From NCBI GenBank assembly GCA_049514555.1, contig JBEKUY010000014.1:1-61153 (forward strand): 61,153 nucleotides of DNA, read 5' to 3'. The first letter of the stretch is position 1, and each line of letters begins with the position of its first letter. Both the position numbers and the translations under genes were made by a program. Origin of the DNA: JBEKUY01 sp049514555 (GTDB taxonomy: Bacteria > Acidobacteriota > Terriglobia > Acidiferrales > UBA7541). Below the pieces are notes generated by a model. It saw only the letters and a program-made list of their open reading frames with translations. It did no database searches and was not told the DNA's origin. Shown in pieces: positions 1 through 10,295 of the stretch.

Positions 1-122
1 TGGGCCAGGATTTCGCCCTTACTCGCGAGCGCATCCGCCAGATCGAAGCCGAGGCGCTGCGAAAACTGCGCCATCCATCTCGCTCGCGCCGGTTCCGGAT
101 CTTTCTCGAAAGCGCTTTCTGA
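1..122 (+). CDS. RNA polymerase sigma-70 factor, C-terminal fragment (region 4.2)
   Basis: Reading from base 3, the 39 codons up to the TGA at 120-122 encode the end of a sigma-70 family protein. LTRERIRQIEAEALRKLRHP is the region 4.2 helix-turn-helix that contacts the -35 element, followed by the SRSRRF tail typical of primary sigma factors of the RpoD/SigA/RpoS group. The rest of the gene lies outside the window, so primary and alternative RpoD-like factors cannot be separated. It runs in the same direction as the glucan synthase gene starting 186 bp downstream, and no clear terminator is visible between them. Confidence 0.88.
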   Translation, partial: GQDFALTRERIRQIEAEALRKLRHPSRSRRFRIFLESAF

Positions 123-308
123 GAAATATCTAAATTGCCGCACCGGCCGCGAGGGTTGAGTGCTCTGCAAGGAAAGAAACGGAGAATAATCCATTGCTGA
201 GGCGCCAAGCCTGCAGCGAGACACCGGCAGGGTGCTGAAGAATTTCTTGGCGCTGATATCATTCCAGAAGGTGAGCAGCGGGAATTCGGCAGTCGTTCTG
301 AAAACACG

Positions 309-3300
309 ATGAATACGGCCAAGCCATCCGTCAGCATTTTTCGCGACCCGGAAGAACCCATCCGCGCCGAGCTCTTCGGGGTGGAACGCTTCGAGCAGCA
401 CGCAGAGAGTCTTGCCGCCGCGCAGATCGTCACCAGTGATTCGGGACCTGGCCGGCCGCTCCTTCCGCGCGTCCTGGAGAACGGCCGCGTGCTGCTGGAG
501 TCCTACCAGGCCATTGCCCGGGCGATTCAGAAGGAGCATGCGATTACCCCCGCAGCCGAATGGCTGGTCGATAACTTCTACATCGTTGATGAACAGCTCC
601 GCGAGATCCGTGACGACTTGCCACCCGGCTTCTATCGGAAACTGCCCAAACTTGCCTCCGGTCACTTGCAGGGCTATCCGCGCGTTTTCGGAGTGGCGTG
701 GGCGTTCGTGGCACACACGGACAGCCGATTCGACCCGGAAGTGCTGCGCCGCTTTGTGACGGCCTACCAGCGCGTGCAACCGCTCACCATCGGTGAGCTG
801 TGGGCCGTGGCCATCACGCTGCGTATCGTGCTGGTGGAAAATCTGCGCAGGCTAGCAGAACGGATTGTGAGCAGTCGCGCCGCGTGCGAGGAAGCCGACC
901 GGCTGGCCGACAGCCTGTTGGGTACAGGCGGCCAGTCTCTGGTGGCCCCAGCGGCAGTCCTCCGCCGCTTTGAGAAGACGCCTTTGGCGAGGGCGTTTGC
1001 CGTACAGCTCGTCCAGCGCTTGCGCGACCTGGATCCAAAGGTGCGCCCCATCTTGGTTTGGCTCGATGAGCGCCTGGCCGCGCAGGGGACTACCGCCGAC
1101 GAAATTGTCCACGCCGAGCACCAGCAGCAGGGAGCCATGAGCGTCACCGTGCGCAACGTCATCACCAGCATGCGCTTGACGTCTGCATTTGATTGGCAGG
1201 AATTCTTTGAGAGCGTCAGCCTAGTGGACGAAATTCTGCGCCATGGCAGCAACTTCGCCGAGATGGATTTTGCCACGCGAGACCGCTACCGCCATGCTAT
1301 CGAGGATCTCTCGCGGGGCTCGGGCTACTCGGAAATTGAAGTAGCGAAACGCGCCGCACGTCGCGCCAGGCGGGCGCCCGTGGAGCCGCGCGGCGGCGTA
1401 CAGCCAGACGAGGACCGGCAAACGGAGCCTGGCTATTACCTCATCTCGCGGGGACGTCTGGCCTTTGAGCGCGACCTCGGTTTTCGCGTCTCCTGGAAGC
1501 GCTGGCTGCTTCGTTTGTATGTACGAGCCGCGGTACCCGGCTACCTGGGAACCATCGGTGTAGTGACAGCCATGATTCTCGCGCTACCGCTACTGCATGC
1601 CAGCGAAGCGGGGGTCACCGCGAAAGGGCTTGTGCTGCTCGGTCTTCTTGCCGCAGTGCCTGCTTCGGACCTGGCCATCGCACTCATCAATCGCGCAGTG
1701 ATGCATGTGCTCGGACCGCGAACCCTGCCGCGGCTGGAGTTGCGCAGCGGCGTGCCGGAACATTTGCGAACGATCGTGGTCGTGCCCACGCTGCTCGTCA
1801 GACAGCATGAAATCGAAGAGCAGGTGGAGCGGCTGGAGGTTCACTATCTGGCGAATTCGGATGGGGACCTGCGTTTCGCACTGCTCTCGGACTGGGCGGA
1901 CGCGCCGAGCGAAAACCTCCCCGGTGACGACGAACTGCTGGCCACCGCGGTTGACGGCGTCGCTCGCTTGAACAAGCGCCACGGCCCGGCGCCCGGCGGC
2001 GGTGAGCGCTTCTTGCTCTTCCATCGCAGGCGTCTCTGGAACGAGCGCGAGCGCAAATGGATGGGGTGGGAGCGCAAGCGAGGGAAGCTGCATGAGCTGA
2101 ACCAGCTTCTGCGCGGCTCGTCGAACACCACGTTTATACCCACGGGCGGGCATCCCCCGGAAGCCGTACCGGGTGTTCGCTACGTCATCACGCTCGATGG
2201 AGACACGCGCCTGCCGCGAGGCGCTGCTGCCCGTTTAGTCGGCACCATGGCGCATCCTCTCAACCGGCCGAGGTTCAGCGCGCGTGCCGGGCGCGTCGTC
2301 GAAGGCTACGCGGTGGTGCAACCGCGCATCACGCCTTCGCTGCCCACCGAGCATGAGGGCTCGCTGTTCCAAAGAATCTCCTCCGGCCCGAGCGGGATCG
2401 ATCCCTATGCGTCGGCGGTTTCCGATGTCTATCAGGATTTATTCCGAGAAGGTTCGTACACCGGCAAGGGAATTTACGACATCGATGCATTTGAGGCGGC
2501 CTTAGCGGGCAAGGTGCAGGACAACGCGCTGCTGAGCCACGATCTCCTTGAAGGTATCTTCGCCCGCGCCGCACTGGCCACAGACATTGAGCTGTTTGAC
2601 GAATTTCCCTCGCACTATGAGGCCGCGGCCGCCCGGCAGCATCGCTGGGCGCGCGGAGACTGGCAACTTCTGCCCTGGGTCTTTGGGCGCGTCCGAGTGG
2701 CCTCGGAGAAACGCCGTCCTGTCGTCATTCCCGCGATTGGCCGTTGGAAAATGCTCGACAACTTGCGCCGCACCCTGTCGGCGCCCGCCGCGTTTCTCAC
2801 ATTGGTTGTTGGGTGGCTGCTGCCATCGGTGTCTCCTTGGGTGTGGACCGGATTTATCCTGGTAACGATCGCGATTCCCGCGCTGCTGCCTTTCCTCATC
2901 GGACTGAAGCCGCACCGCCGCGGAATTTCCAAGCGCAGCCATTTTCGCGCTGCGCTTACCGACCTGGCGCTCGGCGCAGCGCAGATCGGCTCGACGGTGA
3001 CCTTCCTTGCTTACCAGATGTGGCTGATGGCAGACGCGATTCTGCGCACCCTCGGCCGTCTGTTCATCACGCGGAGGAATTTGCTGGAGTGGGTGACCGC
3101 AGCACACGCCCGGTCTGCGGTCGATTTGAAGATTTCCAGCATGTACAAGCGCATGGCCGGCGGCATTCTGCTCGCCGGAGCGGCGTTTGCGGTTTTGGCC
3201 TACGGGCGGGGCCGGGCTTGGGCCGTTGCTGCCCCGTTCCTCCTTCTCTGGTTTGCGGCTCCTGCCGTCGCGCGCTGGATCAGCCTGCCTCCACGGCTTC

Positions 3301-6300
3301 TCGGAGCGGAGCCGGTATCGCCGGCCGATGTGCAAACTCTCCGTTTGACCGCGCGCCGGACCTGGCGCTTCTTCGAGGCGTTTGTTGCCCCCACGGACCA
3401 CTCGCTGCCTCCCGATAATTTTCAGGAAGAGCCCAAGCCCATCGTGGCCCACCGAACTTCGCCCACCGATATCGGGCTCTATCTTCTCTCCACGCTTGTC
3501 GCGCGCGATTTCGGATGGCTGGGCGCGCTCGAGACGGTTGAGCGCCTCGAAACTACGCTCGAGACGATGAGCCGCCTCGAGCTGTTTCGCGGCCACTTCT
3601 ACAACTGGTACGATACGCGCGATCTTCATCCGCTCGAGCCCAAGTATGTTTCTTCCGTGGACAGCGGAAATCTCGCCGGACATCTGCTGGCTCTGGCCAA
3701 CGGTTGCCGCGAGCTGATTCAGAAATCGTCCGTCGGAGCGCACCTGCCCGCCGGAATGGAAGACAGCATCCGGCTGTTGCGCGAAGCGCTCGACGACATT
3801 GCGGATACGCGGCGTACCCACATCGTCACGCGGAAGCAGCTCAGCAACGCCATCGACACGCTGGCTGCCTCTCTGGACCCGCTGCCGGTCGATGCCGCGG
3901 ACTGGGCGGCGCGTTTTGTCGAGCTAAGGGCGCACGCCTGCACCGTGGCTGATATTGCGCAAACCCTGACGCAGGAGCGCGGGGACCCTCCCGATTCCGA
4001 GTTGCGCGCCTGGGCCGATGCCGCCAGAGCCTGCGTCGAAAGCCACGCCCGAGACGTGGAAATCTTGATTCCGTGGGCGCGCCTGGACCCGGAAGAGATT
4101 GTGGTTATGGCCGGACGTCCTCCGGAGAAGGCGCCCGAGTGGGTGGCGATCGAGCCGTTCTTCCGTTCCATTCCGGCGCTGGCGGACGCTCCGGAACGCT
4201 TCGAGGCGGCTCTCCGTGAACTGGCCGCGCTGCGCGCACGCCTGCTCGATAATTCTCCGGCAAACCGGGAGACGCTCGAGCGGATCGATACGCTGGCCCG
4301 GGCCATCGAGCATTCGGCCCGGGATGCCGCCGCGCTCATTCGCCGCTTTTCGGCGGTCACCCAGACGGCGGAGGATATGTTTCGCGGGGTGGATTTCCGC
4401 TTTCTGTTTGACAATACGCGCAAGCTTTTTTCCATCGGCTACCGGGTCTCGGACGGTAGTCTCGATCCCAACTGTTACGACCTGCTCGCTTCGGAGGCGC
4501 GCCTCGCAAGTTTCATTGCCATCGCTAAGGGCGACGTTTCGTCGTCGCACTGGTTTCGACTAGGCCGCGGGCTCACACCCGTGGGCCGTGGCTCCGCGCT
4601 CATCTCCTGGTCGGGCTCGATGTTTGAGTACCTGATGCCGGCGCTGGTGATGCGTTCCCCTGCGGGCAGTCTGCTGGACCAGACGTACCACCTCGTCGTG
4701 CGCCGGCAAATTACCTACGGAGCGGAACGCCGCGTGCCCTGGGGAGTCTCGGAGTCGGCTTACAATGCGCGCGATCTCAACCTCACGTACCAATATTCCA
4801 GCTTTGGTGTGCCCGGGCTGGGGCTCAAGCGCGGCCTGAGCGATGACGTCGTCATCGCGCCGTATGCCACTGCGCTCGCGGCCATGATCGATCCTGCCGC
4901 AGCCACCCTAAACTTCGCGCGACTCGCCCAGGCCGGCGGCAGAGGAGCTTTCGGTTTTTACGAAGCGCTCGATTACACCAGCACGCGGTTGCCCGAAGGC
5001 AAAGACGTCGCCGTCGTGCGCACCTACTTCGCACACCATCAGGGGATGTCATTGGTGGCCTTCGCCAACGTCTTAAACGATGGCGCGATGCGGGCCCGCT
5101 TCCATGCCGAGCCCATTGTGCAGGCCACCCAACTGTTGCTACAGGAACGAACGCCGCGCGACGTGCTTGTCGCACGGCCGCGCGCGGAAGAAGTTTCCGC
5201 GGCGGCGCAGGTCCGCGAACTCATTCCGCCGGTGCTACGCCGGTTCACCACGCCGCATGATGTGACTCCGCGGACGCATCTGCTTTCCAACGGACGGTAC
5301 GCCGTAATGCTTACCGCGGCGGGCTCGGGCTATAGCCGCTGGCGCGATATTGCCGTTACGCGGTGGCGCGAGGATGTCACGCGGGACTGCTGGGGCACGT
5401 ACGTTTTTCTTCGGGACACGGAGACCGGCCACGTTTGGTCGGCGGGTTATCAGCCCAGCGGCATCGATCCGGACTCTTACGAGGCTTCCTTCTACGAAGA
5501 CCGTGCCGAGATTATCCGGCGCGACGGCGCACTGACCACCACGCTCGAGGTCGTCGTGTCGTCCGAGGACGATGCTGAAGTGCGGCGCGTCTCCATCACC
5601 AACCTGGGAGCACACACGCGCGAAATCGAGGTCACCTCGTATGCCGAGCTTTGCCTTGCTTCGCAGGCAGCCGATGTGACGCACGCGGCGTTTTCAAATT
5701 TGTTTGTGCAGACGGAATTCGTGCCCGCTGTCGGCGCGCTGCTGGCAACGCGCCGCAGGCAATCCGATAAAGACACGGCCGTGTGGGCCGCGCATGTGGT
5801 CGTTGTGGAAGGCGAAACCGTCGGCGACGCGCAATTCGAGACGGATCGCGCGCGGTTCCTCGGACGCGGGCACCATGTCCGCAATCCCGTATCGGTGATC
5901 GACGGCAGACCACTCTCGAATACCGTCGGCTCCGTACTGGACCCGGTGATGAGCCTGCGGCGCACGGTGCGCATCCCGCCGGGCGCCACAATCCGCATCA
6001 CTTTTTCAACGATCGTCACTCCGGCCCGCGAGCAGGCGCTGGATCTGGCCGACAAGTACCGCGACGCGAGAACCTTTGAGCGCACTCTAACGTTGGCCTG
6101 GACGCAGGCGCAAGTACAACTGTACCACCTGGGTATCGGTCCCGACGAAGCTCACTTGTTCCAAAGACTCGCCAATGCCGTGCTCTATTCCGACGCTTCG
6201 CTGCGGCCATCTCCCGATGTGCTCAACCGCAGCACACTGGAGCGTTCCGCGCTGTGGGCCCACGGAATCTCCGGTGATCTGCCCATCGTGCTGGCGCGCA

Positions 6301-9110
6301 TCGACGAACCGGAAGATGTCGAGATCATCCGGCAATTGCTGCGCGCGCATGAATACTGGCGGATGAAGCAGTTGTCCGCCGACGTGGTCATTCTGAATGA
6401 GAAGCCGTCGTCCTATGCGCAGGAACTACAGGACTCCCTGGAAGCGCTCGTGCGCGGCAGCCAGCTGCGGCTCTCTCCGGATACAGGCAGCGTGCGCGGC
6501 AATATTTTCCTCCTGCGGGCAGACTTGGTCTCTGCGCAGGAGCGTGCGCTACTGCAAACGGCCGCGCGGGCGGTGCTCCTCAGCCGGCGCGGCACTTTGT
6601 TCGAGCAGGTCACTCGGTCGCGCCGCACGGAAGCTGGGGTACCCCCCGTCTCGCGACCGCTGCGCCCGGGCAAACCTCTGGACGTACCGCTGCCTCTGCC
6701 GGATCTCGAATTTTTCAACGGCCTTGGCGGCTTCGCTGAAAATGGCCGCGAATATGTGACCGTTCTTGAGGAAGGATTGCACACGCCTGCGCCGTGGATC
6801 AACGTCATTGCGAATCCATCGTTTGGCTTCCTCGTGTCGGAATCAGGCTCCGGCCACACCTGGTCGCTCAACAGCCGCGAAAATCAGCTTACGCCGTGGT
6901 CCAACGATCCCGTCACCGACCCGCCTGGAGAAGCCATCTACATCCGCGACGAAAGCACGGGTGAGGTTTGGAGCCCCACAGCGCTGCCCGTCCGCGATGA
7001 AACTGCTTCGTATGTGGCGCGCCACGGCCAGGGCTACAGCCGCTTCCAGCATGGCGCGCACGGCATCCTGCTTGAGCTGCTGCAATTCGTGCCCTCTGAA
7101 GACCCGATAAAGATCTCTCGGCTCACCCTGCAGAACCATTCCGAACGCTCCCGTCGTCTCTCTGTGACCGCTTATGCCGAGTGGGTGCTGGGCAGCTCGC
7201 GCAGCGCTTCGGCGCCTTACATCATTACGGAGGTCGATTCGCAGACGGGAGCGCTCTTTGCCCGGAGCGCGTGGGGCGGCGAGTTCGGCGGGCGCATCGC
7301 CTTTGCGGATCTTGCCGGCCGGCAGATTTCGTGCACGGGCGACCGCACAGAGTTTTTGGGCCGCAATGGCACGCCCGAACGTCCCGCGGCGCTTGAGCGA
7401 GGCGGTCCCCTTTCCGGAAGGGTGGGCGCGGGTCTCGATCCATGCGCCGCTCTGCAAACCTCGCTTGAGTTGCGCCCCGGCGCGCGCGCGGAAATTGTGT
7501 TCTTCCTGGGCCAGATGGAAAGCAGGGAACAAGTGCGCGAGTTACTCGGCCGCTATCGCGCTGCAGACCTGGACGGAATCCTGCGTGACGTCACCGCCCG
7601 GTGGGACGACGTGCTTGGTGCCGTACAGATCACCACACCCGAGCCGGCCATGGATGCGCTGCTGAATCGCTGGCTGCTCTACCAGACGCTGGCGTGCCAC
7701 TTCTGGGCGCGCGCGGGGTTATATCAGGCAAGCGGCGCGTACGGCTTCCGCGACCAGCTCCAGGATGTGATGGCCCTCAGCGTCGCGAAACGAGAACTTG
7801 CGCGGGAGCATCTGCTGCGCGCGGCCGCGCGCCAGTTCACCGAGGGTGACGTCCAGCACTGGTGGCATCCGCCCTCGGGACGAGGCGTGCGCACCCGCAT
7901 CTCCGACGACCTTCTCTGGCTGCCGTACACCGTCATCCACTTCATCGAAGTCACCGGCGACAGGACCGTGCTGGAGGAAGTCGTACCCTTCTTGGAAGGC
8001 AACGCACTGGCCGAGGGACAGATCGAATTGTACTTCCAGCCGCGTGTGTCAGAGACTCGCGCGACGCTATTCGAACACTGCGCGCGTGCGCTGGACCGCA
8101 GCCTCTTCGTCGGCAGCCACGGCCTCCCGCTGATGGGCACGGGCGACTGGAATGACGGCATGAACCGCGTCGGCCCGCTAGGCAAGGGAGAAAGCGTCTG
8201 GCTAGGCTGGTTTCTGCACACGATTCTCTGGGAGTTTGCCAAAGTTGCGGATGCGCGCGGCGACCACAAGCGCGCGGAGACTTGGCGGCTTCACGTCAGC
8301 GCGCTAAAAGCGGCGCTCGAGCGGGAAGCTTGGGACGGCGAATGGTACCGCCGCGCCTACTTTGATGACGGCACGCCGCTCGGCTCCGCCACAGGCGCGG
8401 AGTGCCGCATTGACTCCATCGCTCAGTCATGGGGCATCATCAGCGGCGCCGCAGAACCGGGCCGCGGGGCGCGCGCCATGTCTGCCGTCGAGCAGCACCT
8501 GGTGCGCCGACCGGAGGGCCTGATTCTGCTCTTCACGCCGCCTTTTGACCGCACGCCGCTTGACCCCGGCTACATTAAAGGTTACGTGCCCGGCATCCGT
8601 GAGAACGGCGGACAATACACGCATGCTGCCGTGTGGACGGTTCTGGCCTTCGCGGCGCTCGGCGACGGCGATAAGGCCGGCGAGCTGTTCCGGATGCTGA
8701 ACCCAATCAATCGCACTACCACGCGGGCAAGCGTGCAGCGTTACAAAGTCGAGCCCTACGCGGTCGCGGGCGACGTTTATGCCGAGCCTCCACACGTCGG
8801 GCGCGGCGGATGGACCTGGTACACCGGGTCGGCGGGCTGGCTCTATCGCGCCGGCATGGAGTGGATTCTCGGTTTCCGCGTGCGCGGCATGACGCTCTGC
8901 ATCGATCCCTGCATCCCGCGCAATTGGCCCAGCTACTCGGTCAGCTTTCGTTATCACTCGGCAAGCTACAAGATCACGGTGGAAAATCCGTCGAGCGTTA
9001 CCCGTGGCGTCGCTGTGACTGAATTGGACGGCAAGCTGCTGGCTGGCTCCGCAAATATTCCACTCGCCGACGATGGCGCTGTGCATGAGATCCGCATCGT
9101 GCTGGGTTGA
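309..9110 (+). CDS. ndvB: Cyclic beta-1,2-glucan synthase (NdvB/ChvB/Cgs-like, GT84 + GH94)
   Basis: A 2933-residue membrane protein, full length for the family (Brucella and Rhizobium Cgs are about 2800-2900 residues). By family knowledge it makes a linear beta-1,2-glucan from UDP-glucose on a protein primer, cyclises it and trims its length. The GT84 part lies roughly at residues 400-950 between transmembrane segments (about 405-465, 825-870, 940-1010). It carries TLDGDTRLP with D630 and D632, the position of the essential DxD in Brucella Cgs, and a QxxRW-type motif in RQHRWARGDW near 776. A glycoamylase-like region with YTSTRLPEG and FAHHQGMSL follows (about 1500-1600). Two carbohydrate-binding GH94-associated segments come next, then the C-terminal GH94 phosphorylase domain with MGTGDWNDGMN (D2613). 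All key motifs are intact. The start is the first ATG, and its ribosome binding site is weak. Acidic or modified periplasmic glucans would serve osmoadaptation or surface roles. No exporter gene adjoins it. Confidence 0.95.
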   Translation: MNTAKPSVSIFRDPEEPIRAELFGVERFEQHAESLAAAQIVTSDSGPGRPLLPRVLENGRVLLESYQAIARAIQKEHAITPAAEWLVDNFYIVDEQLREIRDDLPPGFYRKLPKLASGHLQGYPRVFGVAWAFVAHTDSRFDPEVLRRFVTAYQRVQPLTIGELWAVAITLRIVLVENLRRLAERIVSSRAACEEADRLADSLLGTGGQSLVAPAAVLRRFEKTPLARAFAVQLVQRLRDLDPKVRPILVWLDERLAAQGTTADEIVHAEHQQQGAMSVTVRNVITSMRLTSAFDWQEFFESVSLVDEILRHGSNFAEMDFATRDRYRHAIEDLSRGSGYSEIEVAKRAARRARRAPVEPRGGVQPDEDRQTEPGYYLISRGRLAFERDLGFRVSWKRWLLRLYVRAAVPGYLGTIGVVTAMILALPLLHASEAGVTAKGLVLLGLLAAVPASDLAIALINRAVMHVLGPRTLPRLELRSGVPEHLRTIVVVPTLLVRQHEIEEQVERLEVHYLANSDGDLRFALLSDWADAPSENLPGDDELLATAVDGVARLNKRHGPAPGGGERFLLFHRRRLWNERERKWMGWERKRGKLHELNQLLRGSSNTTFIPTGGHPPEAVPGVRYVITLDGDTRLPRGAAARLVGTMAHPLNRPRFSARAGRVVEGYAVVQPRITPSLPTEHEGSLFQRISSGPSGIDPYASAVSDVYQDLFREGSYTGKGIYDIDAFEAALAGKVQDNALLSHDLLEGIFARAALATDIELFDEFPSHYEAAAARQHRWARGDWQLLPWVFGRVRVASEKRRPVVIPAIGRWKMLDNLRRTLSAPAAFLTLVVGWLLPSVSPWVWTGFILVTIAIPALLPFLIGLKPHRRGISKRSHFRAALTDLALGAAQIGSTVTFLAYQMWLMADAILRTLGRLFITRRNLLEWVTAAHARSAVDLKISSMYKRMAGGILLAGAAFAVLAYGRGRAWAVAAPFLLLWFAAPAVARWISLPPRLLGAEPVSPADVQTLRLTARRTWRFFEAFVAPTDHSLPPDNFQEEPKPIVAHRTSPTDIGLYLLSTLVARDFGWLGALETVERLETTLETMSRLELFRGHFYNWYDTRDLHPLEPKYVSSVDSGNLAGHLLALANGCRELIQKSSVGAHLPAGMEDSIRLLREALDDIADTRRTHIVTRKQLSNAIDTLAASLDPLPVDAADWAARFVELRAHACTVADIAQTLTQERGDPPDSELRAWADAARACVESHARDVEILIPWARLDPEEIVVMAGRPPEKAPEWVAIEPFFRSIPALADAPERFEAALRELAALRARLLDNSPANRETLERIDTLARAIEHSARDAAALIRRFSAVTQTAEDMFRGVDFRFLFDNTRKLFSIGYRVSDGSLDPNCYDLLASEARLASFIAIAKGDVSSSHWFRLGRGLTPVGRGSALISWSGSMFEYLMPALVMRSPAGSLLDQTYHLVVRRQITYGAERRVPWGVSESAYNARDLNLTYQYSSFGVPGLGLKRGLSDDVVIAPYATALAAMIDPAAATLNFARLAQAGGRGAFGFYEALDYTSTRLPEGKDVAVVRTYFAHHQGMSLVAFANVLNDGAMRARFHAEPIVQATQLLLQERTPRDVLVARPRAEEVSAAAQVRELIPPVLRRFTTPHDVTPRTHLLSNGRYAVMLTAAGSGYSRWRDIAVTRWREDVTRDCWGTYVFLRDTETGHVWSAGYQPSGIDPDSYEASFYEDRAEIIRRDGALTTTLEVVVSSEDDAEVRRVSITNLGAHTREIEVTSYAELCLASQAADVTHAAFSNLFVQTEFVPAVGALLATRRRQSDKDTAVWAAHVVVVEGETVGDAQFETDRARFLGRGHHVRNPVSVIDGRPLSNTVGSVLDPVMSLRRTVRIPPGATIRITFSTIVTPAREQALDLADKYRDARTFERTLTLAWTQAQVQLYHLGIGPDEAHLFQRLANAVLYSDASLRPSPDVLNRSTLERSALWAHGISGDLPIVLARIDEPEDVEIIRQLLRAHEYWRMKQLSADVVILNEKPSSYAQELQDSLEALVRGSQLRLSPDTGSVRGNIFLLRADLVSAQERALLQTAARAVLLSRRGTLFEQVTRSRRTEAGVPPVSRPLRPGKPLDVPLPLPDLEFFNGLGGFAENGREYVTVLEEGLHTPAPWINVIANPSFGFLVSESGSGHTWSLNSRENQLTPWSNDPVTDPPGEAIYIRDESTGEVWSPTALPVRDETASYVARHGQGYSRFQHGAHGILLELLQFVPSEDPIKISRLTLQNHSERSRRLSVTAYAEWVLGSSRSASAPYIITEVDSQTGALFARSAWGGEFGGRIAFADLAGRQISCTGDRTEFLGRNGTPERPAALERGGPLSGRVGAGLDPCAALQTSLELRPGARAEIVFFLGQMESREQVRELLGRYRAADLDGILRDVTARWDDVLGAVQITTPEPAMDALLNRWLLYQTLACHFWARAGLYQASGAYGFRDQLQDVMALSVAKRELAREHLLRAAARQFTEGDVQHWWHPPSGRGVRTRISDDLLWLPYTVIHFIEVTGDRTVLEEVVPFLEGNALAEGQIELYFQPRVSETRATLFEHCARALDRSLFVGSHGLPLMGTGDWNDGMNRVGPLGKGESVWLGWFLHTILWEFAKVADARGDHKRAETWRLHVSALKAALEREAWDGEWYRRAYFDDGTPLGSATGAECRIDSIAQSWGIISGAAEPGRGARAMSAVEQHLVRRPEGLILLFTPPFDRTPLDPGYIKGYVPGIRENGGQYTHAAVWTVLAFAALGDGDKAGELFRMLNPINRTTTRASVQRYKVEPYAVAGDVYAEPPHVGRGGWTWYTGSAGWLYRAGMEWILGFRVRGMTLCIDPCIPRNWPSYSVSFRYHSASYKITVENPSSVTRGVAVTELDGKLLAGSANIPLADDGAVHEIRIVLG

Positions 9111-9629
9111 GCATGGCGCGCCGTGGAGGAGTGCCTCCAACTTGTGCTCGTATATCGAGATAGCGGCCCCAGCGACGAAGCGATAAACAGGCTGGCCGTC
9201 AGTCAGGTCCCACTGTGTGTAGAATCGCCCAGGAAATTTAACAGGCTCTGTGCGTGAGAAGAAGACCCCGGAACCAGGGTGGCACCCCGATGAGCACTGG
9301 CCGCTGCCTGCGTCGGGCGTTCTTGATCTTGCTTGCGGCTGCCAGCAACAGATCCGCCGGACATGGAGAGCATTAAGATTCCCCGCTTTCACGACCGTCC
9401 ATCTTTCGCCTTCCGCGGCCCGTCGCCGTCCCCTTCCCCAACTCCCATCTCCTGCTAGGAGATACAAGGAAGGTTCAATAAAAACTGCCAGTGTGCCCAA
9501 AGAAATTGACTCACTAGAGGGGTTCAGGCGATTGGTCTAGGTACAAGTTATGGACAACTAGGAGAGGGGAACAATGCTCCTTGTCCCGTAAGCGACGCCA
9601 GATAAAGCGGTTATGGGATTGATCCACAT
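9111..9629 (+). other. Gene-poor region with possible gene debris
   Basis: About 520 bp with no convincing gene. A 28-codon frame beginning at the ATG near 9290 starts like a signal peptide (MSTGRCLRRAFLILLAAAS) but stops within 90 bp. Another short open frame on the plus strand has no recognisable family features. This looks like the decayed start of an exported protein between the glucan synthase and the tRNA-Pro scar. Confidence 0.35.
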
Positions 9630-9630
9630 A

Positions 9631-9676
9631 GTTCGGGCCCAGGAGGTCGGTGGTTCAAATCCACTCGCCCCGACCA
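9631..9676 (+). pseudogene. 3' part of a tRNA-Pro(CGG) gene, attachment-site-like
   Basis: The segment starts exactly at the anticodon loop and runs to the CCA end. It has loop TTCGGGC at 9632-9638 (anticodon CGG), 3' anticodon strand CCAGG, variable loop AGGTC, a T-arm with stem GGTGG/CCACT and loop TTCAAAT, the acceptor 3' strand CGCCCCG, discriminator A and CCA. The bases before 9631 do not form a D-arm, a 5' anticodon strand or the expected CGGGGCG acceptor strand, so this is not a working tRNA. A break at the anticodon loop is where tyrosine-recombinase elements commonly cross over in tRNA genes, so it is probably an att remnant (inference). Confidence 0.75.
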
Positions 9677-9840
9677 AGTTTACCCTCCCGATTCAGCAAG
9701 TTACGCTGCGAATTCTTACTTCCGCGGAAGCCTTTCTGGGCACTAAGGAGTCGGTCTTTCCAATCCACTTGTGCCGACCACGCTCCCTCCTCCTGAATTC
9801 ACGACCTGACGCTGCGGATTCTACTTTAGTGCGACTTCTT
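9641..9840 (+). repeat. Two tandem diverged copies of tRNA-Pro 3' end plus ~70 bp downstream
   Basis: The tRNA-Pro 3' sequence at 9641-9676 recurs at 9746-9780 with about six substitutions and one deletion, again ending in CCGACCA. The DNA after each copy is also related: both contain ACGCTGCG followed by ATTCT about 50 bp after the CCA. The period is about 105 bp. The second copy has lost T-arm pairing and cannot be functional. This fits either a tandem duplication or two integration events at the same tRNA-derived site followed by decay. No recombinase gene lies between or beside the copies. Confidence 0.65.
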
Positions 9841-9993
9841 TTCTAGAGACAGTACGGAGAAGATCCATCTTGGGGGCGAGCACTCCAAGCTTCAAATCAA
9901 ACGAGCGTCACTTCGATGTGGGACCTGCCACCCGTAGAAGTGAGGTCCCACGCATGCTCCCGAAGTCCGCTGCGGGGACTCGAACGCCATTCC

Positions 9994-10295
9994 TTACCGT
10001 TTTTGGATCGCGCGTTCGATGTTATCTTTGTGTTGGCTGGCGACCACAAGGCCAGCGTCGTACATGAACTTCTCAGAATGTGTAACTGCTGTTGCCAATA
10101 TCCGGTCGAGCTGGTTCAACCTGGGAGCGGAAATGTTCTTTGGCCGGCCGATGATTTCGTTGAAACTCGCTGTCAGCCAAGTCTCTTCAGCGAGAATCAA
10201 CCATGTTAGAAGAGGGCCAGTTTTAGTGCTTCGTCAAAACTGACTCGTTGGAACTCATACTCGTGGACGTTCTCAAAGAGCTTTTTAAACAGCAT
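9994..10295 (-). other. Possible relic coding region, frameshifted (uncertain)
   Basis: Two minus-strand frames abut here. One opens at 10295 and reads MLFKKLFENVHEYEFQRVSF and on through DEALKLALF to a stop. The other continues to 9994 and contains NQLDRILATAVTHSEKFMYD. Joined by one frameshift they would give a roughly 100-residue protein-like product of unknown family. The upstream end is antisense to the start of the kinase gene, so chance cannot be excluded. It is reported because it lies inside the tRNA-Pro scar, where decayed mobile-element genes are expected. Confidence 0.2.

Noticed and set aside
9260..9310. T-box-like word CAGGGTGGCACCCCG
   Set aside because: It resembles the T-box antiterminator consensus, but there is no specifier-loop structure, no terminator and no aminoacyl-tRNA synthetase or amino-acid gene downstream.
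9955..10010. T-arm-like word on the minus strand (GTTCGAGTCC)
   Set aside because: Flanking bases do not pair as a T-stem and no other tRNA arms are present.
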